From Streptomyces sp. NBC_00258 (GTDB lineage Bacteria; Actinomycetota; Actinomycetes; Streptomycetales; Streptomycetaceae): 64,000 bases of DNA. Positions 17,312 through 25,136 of the stretch are shown in pieces; within the stretch, counting starts at the first letter, position 1; each line of letters begins with the position of its first letter. The stretch is taken from NCBI RefSeq assembly GCF_036182465.1, contig NZ_CP108081.1:2976001-3040000 (forward strand). Reading direction: 5' to 3'. The notes beneath the pieces are model-generated. The model did not search any database and was not told where the DNA came from. It was given only the letters and a program-made list of their open reading frames with translations. The translations under genes were made by a program, and so were the position numbers.

Positions 17312-18462
17312 ACGCAGTTGACCTCCGGTCTCAGGGCATCGGCGGCGAACCGTTCGGCCCGCAGCGGGGTGACGTCGACGAAGGGATCATGCCCCAGGAA
17401 GAGATCGCGGACGACCTCGCCCACGGCGGGGCCCTGAAGGAAGCCGTGCCCGGAGAACCCGGTCGCGTACAGGAAGCGGGAGACCGAACTCGCCTCGCCG
17501 ATCAGCGCGTTGTGGTCGGGGGTGATCTCGTACAGGCCCGCCCAGCCGCCCGTCCTGCGCAGGTCGAGCAGGGCGGGTGCGCGGTGCTCCATGGCCTCGC
17601 AGAGGCGGGGGATCCAGCGGTCGTGGGTCTCGGTGGCGAAGCCGGTGGTCTCGTCCGGGTCGGACATGCCGACGAGGAGGCCCGGGCCCTCGGTGTGGAA
17701 GTACAGGCTGCTGTTGAAGTCGATGGTCATGGGCAGGTCGGGCGGGAGGTCCGGGACCGGCTCGGTGACCGCGATCTGGCGGCGCAGCGGCTCCACCGGG
17801 AGGTCCACGCCGGCCATCGCGCCGACGGCCCGCGACCAGGCGCCCGCCGCACAGACGACGGCCGACGTTTCGATCCGGCCCGGACCGGTGACGACGGCCG
17901 TGATGTCGTCGCCGCGCGTCTCGATGCCGGTGACCTCGCAGTGGCGTACGACCTTGACGCCGTGGCGGCGGGCGGCGGCCGCGTATCCCTGCACCACGGC
18001 CTCGGGCGTGCAGTGGCCGTCGTCCGGGGAGAAGGCGGCGGCCAGCAGTCCGTCGGTGCTGATCAGCGGCGAGAGCCGGTGTGCCTCGGCCGGGTCCAGC
18101 ATGCGGCTCGGCACGCCGAGTCCGTTCTGCAGCCGCACCCCGGCCTCGAACGCCTCGACCTCCTCCGGTGTCGACAGCAGGAAGAGGTAGCCGACGCGGT
18201 GCAGCCCGATGTCGTGGCCCGTCTCCTCGCCGAAGCGGGCGAACGCCTCCAGGCTGCGCGCGCCCAGCTGGATGTTGAGCTCGTCGGAGAACTGCGCGCG
18301 CACTCCGCCGGCGGCCCGCGAGGTGGACCCGGACGCGAGTTCGTCCCGCTCGACGAGCACCACGTCCGGCACTCCGGCCCGCGCCAGGTGGTACGCGATG
18401 CTCGTGCCCATCACCCCGCCGCCGATGACGACGACCCCCGCGCGTCCGGGAACACCGGTCAT
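17308..18462 (-). CDS. FAD-dependent amine/amino acid oxidase (DAO family)
   Basis: The 384-residue protein has an N-terminal FAD dinucleotide-binding motif, VVVIGGGVMG, at residues 10-19, the ERDELASGSTSRAAGG segment typical of sarcosine-oxidase-like enzymes, and a C-terminal GFSGHGFLQGPAVGE. Such enzymes oxidise secondary amines, for example N-methyl amino acids, pipecolate, saccharopine or opines. Next to both saccharopine enzymes, pipecolate or saccharopine itself is an attractive substrate, but this is inference. The ATG at 18462 overlaps the upstream gene stop in an ATGA arrangement; upstream extension of the frame is not coding. Confidence 0.87.
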   Translation of the reverse strand: MTGVPGRAGVVVIGGGVMGTSIAYHLARAGVPDVVLVERDELASGSTSRAAGGVRAQFSDELNIQLGARSLEAFARFGEETGHDIGLHRVGYLFLLSTPEEVEAFEAGVRLQNGLGVPSRMLDPAEAHRLSPLISTDGLLAAAFSPDDGHCTPEAVVQGYAAAARRHGVKVVRHCEVTGIETRGDDITAVVTGPGRIETSAVVCAAGAWSRAVGAMAGVDLPVEPLRRQIAVTEPVPDLPPDLPMTIDFNSSLYFHTEGPGLLVGMSDPDETTGFATETHDRWIPRLCEAMEHRAPALLDLRRTGGWAGLYEITPDHNALIGEASSVSRFLYATGFSGHGFLQGPAVGEVVRDLFLGHDPFVDVTPLRAERFAADALRPEVNCV

Positions 18463-19436
18463 GAGCACACCCCCTGGGCGCGAGCCGCGTCGATGACCGC
18501 CCAGGCCGCGGCGGCGTCCTGGATGCCGATGCCGACACTGTTGTAGTAGACGATGTCCCGCTCGGCCGTACGTCCCTCGCGGCGGCCGGTGAGCACCTCG
18601 CCGAGCGGGATCAGGTCCGCGTGGGTGACCGTCCCGGAGCTGAGCGCGTCCACGATCGGCCCCGCGTGGTCCGCCGCGGTTTCGGGGTCGTCGACGACGA
18701 CGGCCGCGGCCCGCCGTACGACCTCGGTGTCGACCTCGCTGCGGCCGGGCTCGAAGGATCCGACGCTGACGACGGTGCAGCCAGGCGCGAGCCACTCGCC
18801 CCGGACGACGGGCGTGCTGCTGAGCGTGCAGGCGGCGACCATGGGCAGTCCGGCCACGGCTTCCTCCGCCGAGTCGACGGCCTTGACCGGGATTCCGAGT
18901 TCGGCCGCGAGGAGCCGCGCCGCCCGTGCTCTGCGCTCCGGGGACGGGCTCCAGATCCGTACGGCTCTCAGGTCCCTCACCCGGGCGACGGAGCGCGCGT
19001 GCGCGAGGGCCTGGGTGCCGGAGCCGATCAGGCCCAGCTCGGCGCTGTCGGGGGTGGCGAGTGCGTCGAGGGCCACGGCACTGGCCGCGGCGGTGCGCAG
19101 GGTCGTCACCGCCGTGCCGTCCATGACGGCGACGAGTTGCCCGGTGACCGGGTCGAGCGCGTTGATCACGGCATGGATCGTCGGCAGCCCGGCGGCCGCG
19201 TTGCCCGGGTTGACACTGCCGATCTTGGCGACGGCCCCGGTGTCCGCGGACAGCCGTGCGAGGTAAGCGAACACGACACTGTCGTCGAACCCGCTCGGAT
19301 GCATGATCTTGCCGGGCAGCTCGGCGGTGCCGTCACCGAGTGCGGTGAAGGCGGCTCGCTGGGACCGGATCGCGGTGTCCGTGTCGAGCAGGGCGGCCAC
19401 CTGGTCGCGGGAGAGGTGGAGGACGTCGTCGGTCAT
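18459..19436 (-). CDS. Ornithine cyclodeaminase / mu-crystallin family protein
   Basis: This 325-residue NAD(P)-dependent protein has the Rossmann motif GLIGSGTQALAH near residue 135 and the family segment GLPTIHAVINALDPVTGQLVA around 84-102. Members include ornithine and lysine cyclodeaminases, alanine dehydrogenases and ketimine (piperideine/pyrroline-2-carboxylate) reductases. In an operon with saccharopine enzymes, a lysine cyclodeaminase or piperideine-carboxylate reductase making pipecolate is the best guess. It is the first gene of the operon and overlaps the oxidase gene by 4 bases. Confidence 0.87.
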   Translation of the reverse strand: MTDDVLHLSRDQVAALLDTDTAIRSQRAAFTALGDGTAELPGKIMHPSGFDDSVVFAYLARLSADTGAVAKIGSVNPGNAAAGLPTIHAVINALDPVTGQLVAVMDGTAVTTLRTAAASAVALDALATPDSAELGLIGSGTQALAHARSVARVRDLRAVRIWSPSPERRARAARLLAAELGIPVKAVDSAEEAVAGLPMVAACTLSSTPVVRGEWLAPGCTVVSVGSFEPGRSEVDTEVVRRAAAVVVDDPETAADHAGPIVDALSSGTVTHADLIPLGEVLTGRREGRTAERDIVYYNSVGIGIQDAAAAWAVIDAARAQGVCS

Positions 19437-19584
19437 CCCTCTTCCCTTCCCCTGTCCGCGCCGATGTCACCGCGGTCGGGGCGTCCGGGTGACACTCCTC
19501 CTGATCACACCGCTGCCCGGCCGCCGGCCGCCGCGCGCCACTGGGGACGCGCGGCGCGCGGACGGCCGGGGCCTGTAGGGCGGG

Positions 19585-20244
19585 TCAGACGCGGTGGCCC
19601 ACCACGGCGTCCAGGTGCGGCAGGTCGTGGTCCAGACGCTCCCGCTTGGTACGCAGATAGGTGATGTTGTCCTCGCAGGGCGGGATCAGCAGCGGGACCT
19701 GCGCGTCGACCTTGATGCCGTTGCGGAGCAATGCCTCGCGCTTGCGCGGGTTGTTGGACAGCAGTCTCACGGAACGGACGTCGAGGTCGTGCAGGATCTC
19801 CGCGGCCACGCCGTAGTCGCGGGCGTCCACGGGCAGCCCGAGCGCGAGGTTCGCCTCGACGGTGTCGAGGCCCTCCGCCTGGAGCTTCATCGCCTGGAGC
19901 TTGGCGAGCAGCCCGATCCCGCGGCCCTCGTGGCCCCGGAGATAGATGAGGATGCCGCGGCCCTCGGCCACGATCTCCCGCAGGGCGGTGGAGAGTTGGG
20001 GACCGCACTCGCAGTGCCGGGATCCGAACGCGTCACCGGTGAGGCACTCGGAGTGCAGCCGGGTGAGCATTCCGTCTTTCTGGATGTCACCGTAGACCAG
20101 AGCCACTTGTTCGTCTCCGCGGGTACGGTCCAGGTAGCCGACGGCCTGGAAATCGCCGTACACCGTGGGCAGCGGGGCATTCACGACCCGCTCGACACCT
20201 GCGGAGTGGGCTTTCCCGGCGAGTACGCCATCTATTTCTGTCAT
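19585..20244 (-). CDS. GTP cyclohydrolase II paralogue with Met at the active-site Tyr position
   Basis: The 219-residue enzyme opens the imidazole ring of GTP. Zinc ligands C67, C78 and C80 (SECLTGDAFGSRHCEC) and the catalytic RGHEGRGIGL stretch are intact. In place of the Tyr of ordinary RibA (RAYxLQ), it has Met119 in AKLQAMKLQ. I recall that the S. coelicolor paralogue SCO6655 carries the same change and yields the formylated pyrimidine FAPy instead of the deformylated riboflavin precursor, and that this residue decides the outcome. It lacks the DHBP-synthase domain of bifunctional RibA. It is divergent, by 39 bases, from a creatininase-family gene that could deformylate FAPy. Confidence 0.93.
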   Translation of the reverse strand: MTEIDGVLAGKAHSAGVERVVNAPLPTVYGDFQAVGYLDRTRGDEQVALVYGDIQKDGMLTRLHSECLTGDAFGSRHCECGPQLSTALREIVAEGRGILIYLRGHEGRGIGLLAKLQAMKLQAEGLDTVEANLALGLPVDARDYGVAAEILHDLDVRSVRLLSNNPRKREALLRNGIKVDAQVPLLIPPCEDNITYLRTKRERLDHDLPHLDAVVGHRV

Positions 20245-20283
20245 GATTCTGGTTCCTAAGCAGAGACGAAAGGTCGCGAGAAC

Positions 20284-21075
20284 ATGGGCAATTCGGGCGG
20301 TTCGGAAATACGACTCACGGTGTCAGGGCAGCTGCCGACAGACACCACGGAAGACGTACGCGCACGAGGTGCCGGTGCCGCCCGGCAGGTCGCCGTGCTT
20401 CCCGTGGGCAGCTTCGAGCAGCACGGTGCGTATCTTCCGCTGTCGACGGACACGCTCGTCGCGTGCGCGATAGCCCAAGAGGTCGCTGCCGCATTCCCCG
20501 TTCACCTCCTTCCTCCGGTGACGATCTCCTGCTCGCACGAACACGCGGCCTGGCCGGGAACGGTGAGCATTTCCTCCGTGACGCTCCATGCGGTGGTGCG
20601 GGACATTGCCGACTCGCTGCGTCGGTCGGGTGTGGACACCCTCGTCGTGGTCAATGGGCATGGCGGCAATTACGTATTGGGCAATGTCGTGCAGGAATCC
20701 ACGGCCGCCGGTGCCCGGATGGCTCTTTTCCCTGCCGCGGAGGACTGGGAGGCGGCGCGGGAGCAGGCCGGGATACAGACCTCGCTGCTCACTGATATGC
20801 ACGCGGGGGAAATTGAGACCTCCATTCTGCTGCACAGGCACCCCGAATTGGTCAGGCCGGGTTACGAGACCTCCGACTTCGAGGCCGACGACCGCCGGCA
20901 GCTGCTCACGCTGGGCATGTCCGCCTACACCAAGTCCGGTGTCATCGGCCGCCCTTCGAGGGCGTCCGCCGAGAAGGGGAAGGAACTCCTCGCCTCGCTG
21001 GCCGGCTCCTTCGGAGCGTACTTCTCCCTGCTGACATCGGAGACCGGGCTTCCTGCGGTCGTCGATCGGCACTGA
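20284..21075 (+). CDS. Creatininase-family amidohydrolase, possible FAPy deformylase
   Basis: This 263-residue metal-dependent amidohydrolase has the family motifs GSFEQHGAYLPLSTDT (E45, H47 and D56 as metal ligands), NGHGGN (H126) and MHAGEIETS (E176). Archaeal ArfB, a member of the same family, deformylates the FAPy made by GTP cyclohydrolase III. The gene here sits 39 bases from, and divergent to, a cyclohydrolase II variant expected to make FAPy, so the same step is likely. The start at 20284 has AAAGG upstream. The final 151 bases overlap the end of the convergent membrane-protein gene. Confidence 0.88.
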   Translation: MGNSGGSEIRLTVSGQLPTDTTEDVRARGAGAARQVAVLPVGSFEQHGAYLPLSTDTLVACAIAQEVAAAFPVHLLPPVTISCSHEHAAWPGTVSISSVTLHAVVRDIADSLRRSGVDTLVVVNGHGGNYVLGNVVQESTAAGARMALFPAAEDWEAAREQAGIQTSLLTDMHAGEIETSILLHRHPELVRPGYETSDFEADDRRQLLTLGMSAYTKSGVIGRPSRASAEKGKELLASLAGSFGAYFSLLTSETGLPAVVDRH

Positions 21076-22325
21076 GTGTCCCCGTTTCCTTCCGCGCGGG
21101 CCGAGATCCGGGGCGCCGGTGACTCCAGGTGCGAGTCCGGGCCCGGCTCGGCGGCCGCGCTCTCCTGCGGGCGCCGCAGCCCCGCGTACCAACGCGCCAC
21201 CAGTACGGCGACACCGGGCAGGCTCGCGGCGAAGCTGAGCACGCCGTAGACCACGGCCACGGTCAGGCCCTGGGTCGCGCCCAGGCCGGCCGCGCCGAAC
21301 GCCCAGGCGGTGACGCCCTCCCTGGGTCCCCAGCCGCCGACGTTCAGCGGCAGCCCCATGGCGATCAGGGCGAGCAGCGCCAGGGGCACCAGCTCGGCGG
21401 CGGACGCGGTCGAGCCTGCCGCCCGGGCCGCGAGCAGGAACATCAGGACGTGTCCCGCGAGCACCACGACGGACGAGATCACCACGCCCGGCCAGCTCCC
21501 GCGGGCCAGCAGTGCCCCGCGCGCCTCGGTGAGCGCGGCGCGCACGGCCCGGTAGCGGCGGGTCGCTCGCGGCGCCCGGCCCCTGCTGCGGACCGCGCCC
21601 ACGGTGACGACCCCGCACAGCGAGACTGCGACCAGCAGCACGGCGAGGTGCCGGGTCTCGGTCAGCACCGGCGAGGGCTGGGTGAGCAGCACGGTCACGC
21701 CGACGACGGCCAGGACCGCCTGTCCCGCGACCCGTTCGAGGACGACCGCGCGTACTCCGCGGCCGACGTCACCGGCGCTCTGTCCGTGCCGGACCGCGCG
21801 GTGCACGTCGCCCAGTACGCCGCCCGGCAGGGCCGCGTTGAGGAACAGCGCACGGTAGTAGTCCGCGACGGCCGGGCCCAGCGGCAGCCTGAGCTTCATC
21901 CCGCGGGCCACCACGCACCAGCGCCAGGCGCTGAACACGGTGGTGAGCAGGCCGATGCCGAGCGCCGCGAGGAGCGTCGGGCCGTCGATCCGGCGCAGTC
22001 CGTCCAGGAAGACGCCGGTGCCTAGCCGCCAGGTGAGCACGGTGAGGATGACGACGCCGGCGATGGTGCCGAAGTGGGTGCGCAGGACGCGGGAGTTGAG
22101 GCGGGCCCGGACGGGACCCGCGACGCGGGCCAGGACCTTGCGCGTACTCGCGGTGGGCGTGTCCGCCGCCGCGTCCGCGCGGGCCGGCCCCGGCTCGCCG
22201 TCTCCACCGTCGAGGCGTACTCGTCCGGTCTCCTCCTGCGCACCGCCGTCACGGACCGCCGACGACAGTTCGTCGTCCAGGACGGCCAGTGACTGTGCCT
22301 CGTCCGCCACCGCCGGCGTGCTCAT
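20925..22325 (-). CDS. UPF0104 / lysylphosphatidylglycerol-synthase-type membrane protein (flippase-like)
   Basis: The 466-residue polytopic protein has family landmarks RWCVVARGMKLRLPL, DYYRALFLNAALPGG and the late PLNVGGWGPREG. The catalytic soluble domain of true MprF is absent, so it resembles the flippase half alone and may move a lipid-linked product across the membrane. The N-terminal 80 residues and a hydrophilic tail of about 75 residues flank the core. The tail is read through the 3' end of the convergent creatininase gene (20925-21075). Its ATG shares one base with the methyltransferase stop (TGATG). Confidence 0.82.
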   Translation of the reverse strand: MSTPAVADEAQSLAVLDDELSSAVRDGGAQEETGRVRLDGGDGEPGPARADAAADTPTASTRKVLARVAGPVRARLNSRVLRTHFGTIAGVVILTVLTWRLGTGVFLDGLRRIDGPTLLAALGIGLLTTVFSAWRWCVVARGMKLRLPLGPAVADYYRALFLNAALPGGVLGDVHRAVRHGQSAGDVGRGVRAVVLERVAGQAVLAVVGVTVLLTQPSPVLTETRHLAVLLVAVSLCGVVTVGAVRSRGRAPRATRRYRAVRAALTEARGALLARGSWPGVVISSVVVLAGHVLMFLLAARAAGSTASAAELVPLALLALIAMGLPLNVGGWGPREGVTAWAFGAAGLGATQGLTVAVVYGVLSFAASLPGVAVLVARWYAGLRRPQESAAAEPGPDSHLESPAPRISARAEGNGDTQCRSTTAGSPVSDVSREKYAPKEPASEARSSFPFSADALEGRPMTPDLV

Positions 22326-23419
22326 CAGGCTCCCCCTGTCGGGCGGGCCAGTGCGAGCAGGTCGCTGTGGTGCACCACCACGTTCAACTCGCCCGCCTCG
22401 CAGGCCGCGAGGCGCTCCTTGAGGTAGGCGTCGGCGCGCGCGGCCAGTTCCGGGCGCTGCTCGACGGCCGCGCCGACCCAGCCGCGCAGCCACTCCGCGG
22501 TCAGCGCGGACTCGTCCGGGCCGAGGTGCCACGCGCTCGGGTGCACCCGAACCGTCGCGCCGTGCCGGGCGAAGGCGTCGCAGGCCGCGTTGATCGATTC
22601 CGGGCCGAGCAGATCGCCGCGCCGCTGGTGGTCGTTGAACGCGTTGACGATCTCGTCGTCCAGCGGGTGGGCCGGGGTGAGTTCGACGCGCCCGACCACG
22701 GAGAGCGTCAGGAGCGCGGGGCAGCCGGCTCCGGCGCAGGCGGCGGCCAGTGCCTCGATCTCGTCCGGGGTGAGGACGTCCAGCAGTGCGGAGGCCGTCA
22801 CCAGCGAGGCGCCTGCCAGGGCGTCCGCGGTCAGCCTGGCGACGTCGCCGCGCTGTGTCTCCACCGTGACGCGGCTGCCGTCGGCGGCCGACCGGGGCGA
22901 CCCGACGGCGGCGAAGTGCAGCAGATACGGGTCGCGGTCGTGCAGCACCCAGTGCTGGGGCCCGTCGAGCCTGGGCGCGAGCCAGCGGCCCATGGAGCCG
23001 GTGCCGCAGCCGAGGTCGTGGATGACGAGCCCACCGCGCCCCGGCAGGTTCGCGAGCCGGATCCGCAGCGGGTCGAGGAGCTCGGCCGCCCGGGCACCGG
23101 CGTCGGCGGGCTCGCGCAACTCCAGCCATTCCGGGGCATAACGGGGCGTGTCGTCGGTGGCCTCGCCGCGCGTCCGGTCGCCCAGCCGAATCGTTCCTTT
23201 GTCTCGGGCCTGGCCGTCTTGGGCCTGGCCGATTTGTGTCTGGCCCGGCACCACGGCCTCGGTCTCGGTCGTCGTCATCTCGTCGCGTCCCCGCCCTGCC
23301 GTGTCGGTCCCCTCACCACGTCCCAGCGAGGCGGTCGTCGTCTCCTCGTCGAGGCCGGGCTCGGCCGTCGTCGTGCCGTGCCCCGGAATCCCGGCCGGTG
23401 TCGTGCTCGTACTGCTCAT
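22325..23419 (-). CDS. Class I SAM-dependent methyltransferase with a disordered N-terminus
   Basis: The 364-residue protein has the SAM motif VIHDLGCGTGSMGRW at 132-146, the acidic post-II residue in VLHDRDPYLL, and further Rossmann motifs. Residues 1-95 are rich in Thr, Glu, Gly and Gln and look disordered. The start at 23419 has GGAGGGGGG upstream and overlaps the glycosyltransferase stop in an ATGA junction; a start at Met48 is possible but lacks a ribosome binding site. The substrate is unknown. It lies between glycosyltransferase and flippase genes in a fully overlapping operon. Confidence 0.85.
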   Translation of the reverse strand: MSSTSTTPAGIPGHGTTTAEPGLDEETTTASLGRGEGTDTAGRGRDEMTTTETEAVVPGQTQIGQAQDGQARDKGTIRLGDRTRGEATDDTPRYAPEWLELREPADAGARAAELLDPLRIRLANLPGRGGLVIHDLGCGTGSMGRWLAPRLDGPQHWVLHDRDPYLLHFAAVGSPRSAADGSRVTVETQRGDVARLTADALAGASLVTASALLDVLTPDEIEALAAACAGAGCPALLTLSVVGRVELTPAHPLDDEIVNAFNDHQRRGDLLGPESINAACDAFARHGATVRVHPSAWHLGPDESALTAEWLRGWVGAAVEQRPELAARADAYLKERLAACEAGELNVVVHHSDLLALARPTGGA

Positions 23420-24543
23420 GCCGCCCCCCTCCTTGCCTCGCTCTTCAGCCGCCCCAGGACACCCGACAGACTCCGGGCCGTGGCGGCCCAGCCTCCGAGG
23501 GAGGCCCGGCGGGCGCGCGCGGCGGCCTTCAGACGACGGCGTACGTCGGCCTCGCCGAACCAGCCGCGCAGCTCGGCCGCGAGGGCCGCGGGGTTCTCCG
23601 GCGGCACGAGGAGCCCGGGCACCCCGCCGTCGGGTGCGCGCCCGACCGCCTCGGGGAGCCCGCCGACGTCCGTGGCCAGCACGGGGATACCGCGGGCGAG
23701 CGCCTCGGTGACGGCCATGCCGTACGTCTCGGCGTACGAGGTGAGGACCATGAGGTCGGCGGCGGCGTAGCTCGCGTCGAGCGCGGCGCCGGACCGGGGG
23801 CCGGCCAGGTGAAGCCGGTCGCCGAGGCCGTGCTGGTCGATCAGTGCCCGCAGTCGGGCCACGTACTCGGGGTCCTGGTTGAGGCCGCCGACGAGGACGC
23901 AGCTCCAGGGCAGGTCGGTGACGGTGGCGAGGGCCTCGACCAGACGGTGCTGTCCCTTGCGCGGGGTGACCGAGGCGACGCACAGCAGGTGCGAGACGCC
24001 GTCGGTACCGGAGGCCAGGGGTGCGATGTCGGCGCCGGGCGCGGCGACATGGACCCGGTCGGGCGCGAGGCCGTGGTGGGCGACGAGCCTGCGGGCCGCC
24101 CACTCGCTGGTGGCGACGACGGCGGGCACGGATCGCAGCGTGCGGCGCTCCCGGGCGTCCAGGTCCGCGGCGAGCGCGGGCGTGAGTCCCGTCTCGTCGC
24201 CGAGCGGCAGGTGCACGAGGACGACCAGCCGCAGCCGTTCGGCCTCCGGGATGACGATCTCGGGGACCGCGCAGGCGACGATGCCGTCGAGGAGTACGAC
24301 CGTGTCGTCGGCCAGGTCCGCGAGGATGCGGGCCAGTTCGGCGCGGGCCGGGGCCTCGGGCTGGGGCCAGCTGCCGTCGATGGCGTGCTTGTGGACCTGC
24401 CAGCCGAAGCCGGGGAGGTCGAAGCTGACCCGGGCGTCGTAGATGTTGCCGCCGCTCGGCATGGTCGGGTCGTTCACCGCGCCGGGCATCACGAAGTGCA
24501 TGGCGCGCAGGGACATGGGGATGATGTCGGCGTTGTGGCTCAC
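23416..24543 (-). CDS. Family 4 glycosyltransferase
   Basis: The 375-residue GT-B enzyme has an N-terminal acceptor domain and a C-terminal nucleotide-sugar domain with VASVTPRKGQHRLVEAL (about 215-231) and the family E-x7-E motif in ETYGMAVTEALARGIPVLATDVGG near residue 290. It would transfer a sugar to a small-molecule or lipid acceptor. It overlaps the PTPS-like gene upstream and the methyltransferase gene downstream by 4 bases each, so the three proteins are expected at matched levels. Confidence 0.9.
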   Translation of the reverse strand: MSHNADIIPMSLRAMHFVMPGAVNDPTMPSGGNIYDARVSFDLPGFGWQVHKHAIDGSWPQPEAPARAELARILADLADDTVVLLDGIVACAVPEIVIPEAERLRLVVLVHLPLGDETGLTPALAADLDARERRTLRSVPAVVATSEWAARRLVAHHGLAPDRVHVAAPGADIAPLASGTDGVSHLLCVASVTPRKGQHRLVEALATVTDLPWSCVLVGGLNQDPEYVARLRALIDQHGLGDRLHLAGPRSGAALDASYAAADLMVLTSYAETYGMAVTEALARGIPVLATDVGGLPEAVGRAPDGGVPGLLVPPENPAALAAELRGWFGEADVRRRLKAAARARRASLGGWAATARSLSGVLGRLKSEARRGAA

Positions 24544-24938
24544 AGGGCACGCTCGTAACTCGCCCAGGCGATGTGCGACTCGTGCAGGGTGACGGTGATG
24601 CCGGCCAGGCCGCGGGCGCCCTCGCCCAGCGCGCCCTTTTCCACGCGCTCGGCGAGACGGTCGGCGACGACCTTGGCCAGGAACTCCGTCGAGGTGTTGG
24701 TGTCGGCGAACACCGGCTCGTTGTCGAGGTTCCGGTAGTTCATCTCGGCCACCACCTCTCCGAGTTCCCTGGTGGCCAGTCCGATGTCGACGACGATGTT
24801 GTCGTCGTCCAGCTCGGCGCGGCGGAACGTGGCGTCCACGAGGAACGTCGCTCCGTGAAGGCGCTGCGCGGGTCCGAAGACCTCTCCGCGGAAGCTGTGG
24901 GCGATCATCAGGTGATCGCGGACGGTGATGCTGAACAA
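24540..24938 (-). CDS. 6-pyruvoyl-tetrahydropterin-synthase (QueD)-fold protein lacking catalytic residues
   Basis: The 132-residue protein is a T-fold homologue of PTPS/QueD: AHSF with His14, LHG with His28, YRNLD at 67-71, and the pterin-anchoring ESHIAW near the C-terminus. The HGH zinc motif reads HGA, so one ligand is missing, and no Cys lies at the catalytic position ahead of it. I recall that the S. coelicolor homologue SCO6650 has been crystallised, lacks zinc and the catalytic triad, and does not perform the PTPS reaction but keeps a pterin-like binding site. It is probably repurposed to bind or convert a pyrimidine or pterin made by the nearby cyclohydrolase. Confidence 0.88.
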   Translation of the reverse strand: MFSITVRDHLMIAHSFRGEVFGPAQRLHGATFLVDATFRRAELDDDNIVVDIGLATRELGEVVAEMNYRNLDNEPVFADTNTSTEFLAKVVADRLAERVEKGALGEGARGLAGITVTLHESHIAWASYERAL

Positions 24939-25136
24939 CGGACGACCCTCCAGGTGCGGCGCGTCTGACCCCTCTGCCGGGGCGTGCCGTGTAGTACGGC
25001 CGGTCCGTTCTCCGTGTTCAGGGGGTTCGGCTCGGAGTTTCGGACAATGGTGCCCAGGACAGGGCGGCCAGAGAGACGTGTAGTGCGAACTTGGTTACCG
25101 GTGTGAGGACTTGGTCACCCGATGGACACCAGGTGA

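Noticed and set aside
20284..21075. Mycofactocin-system creatininase (MftE)
   Set aside because: No mycofactocin genes are nearby; linkage to a GTP cyclohydrolase points to another substrate.
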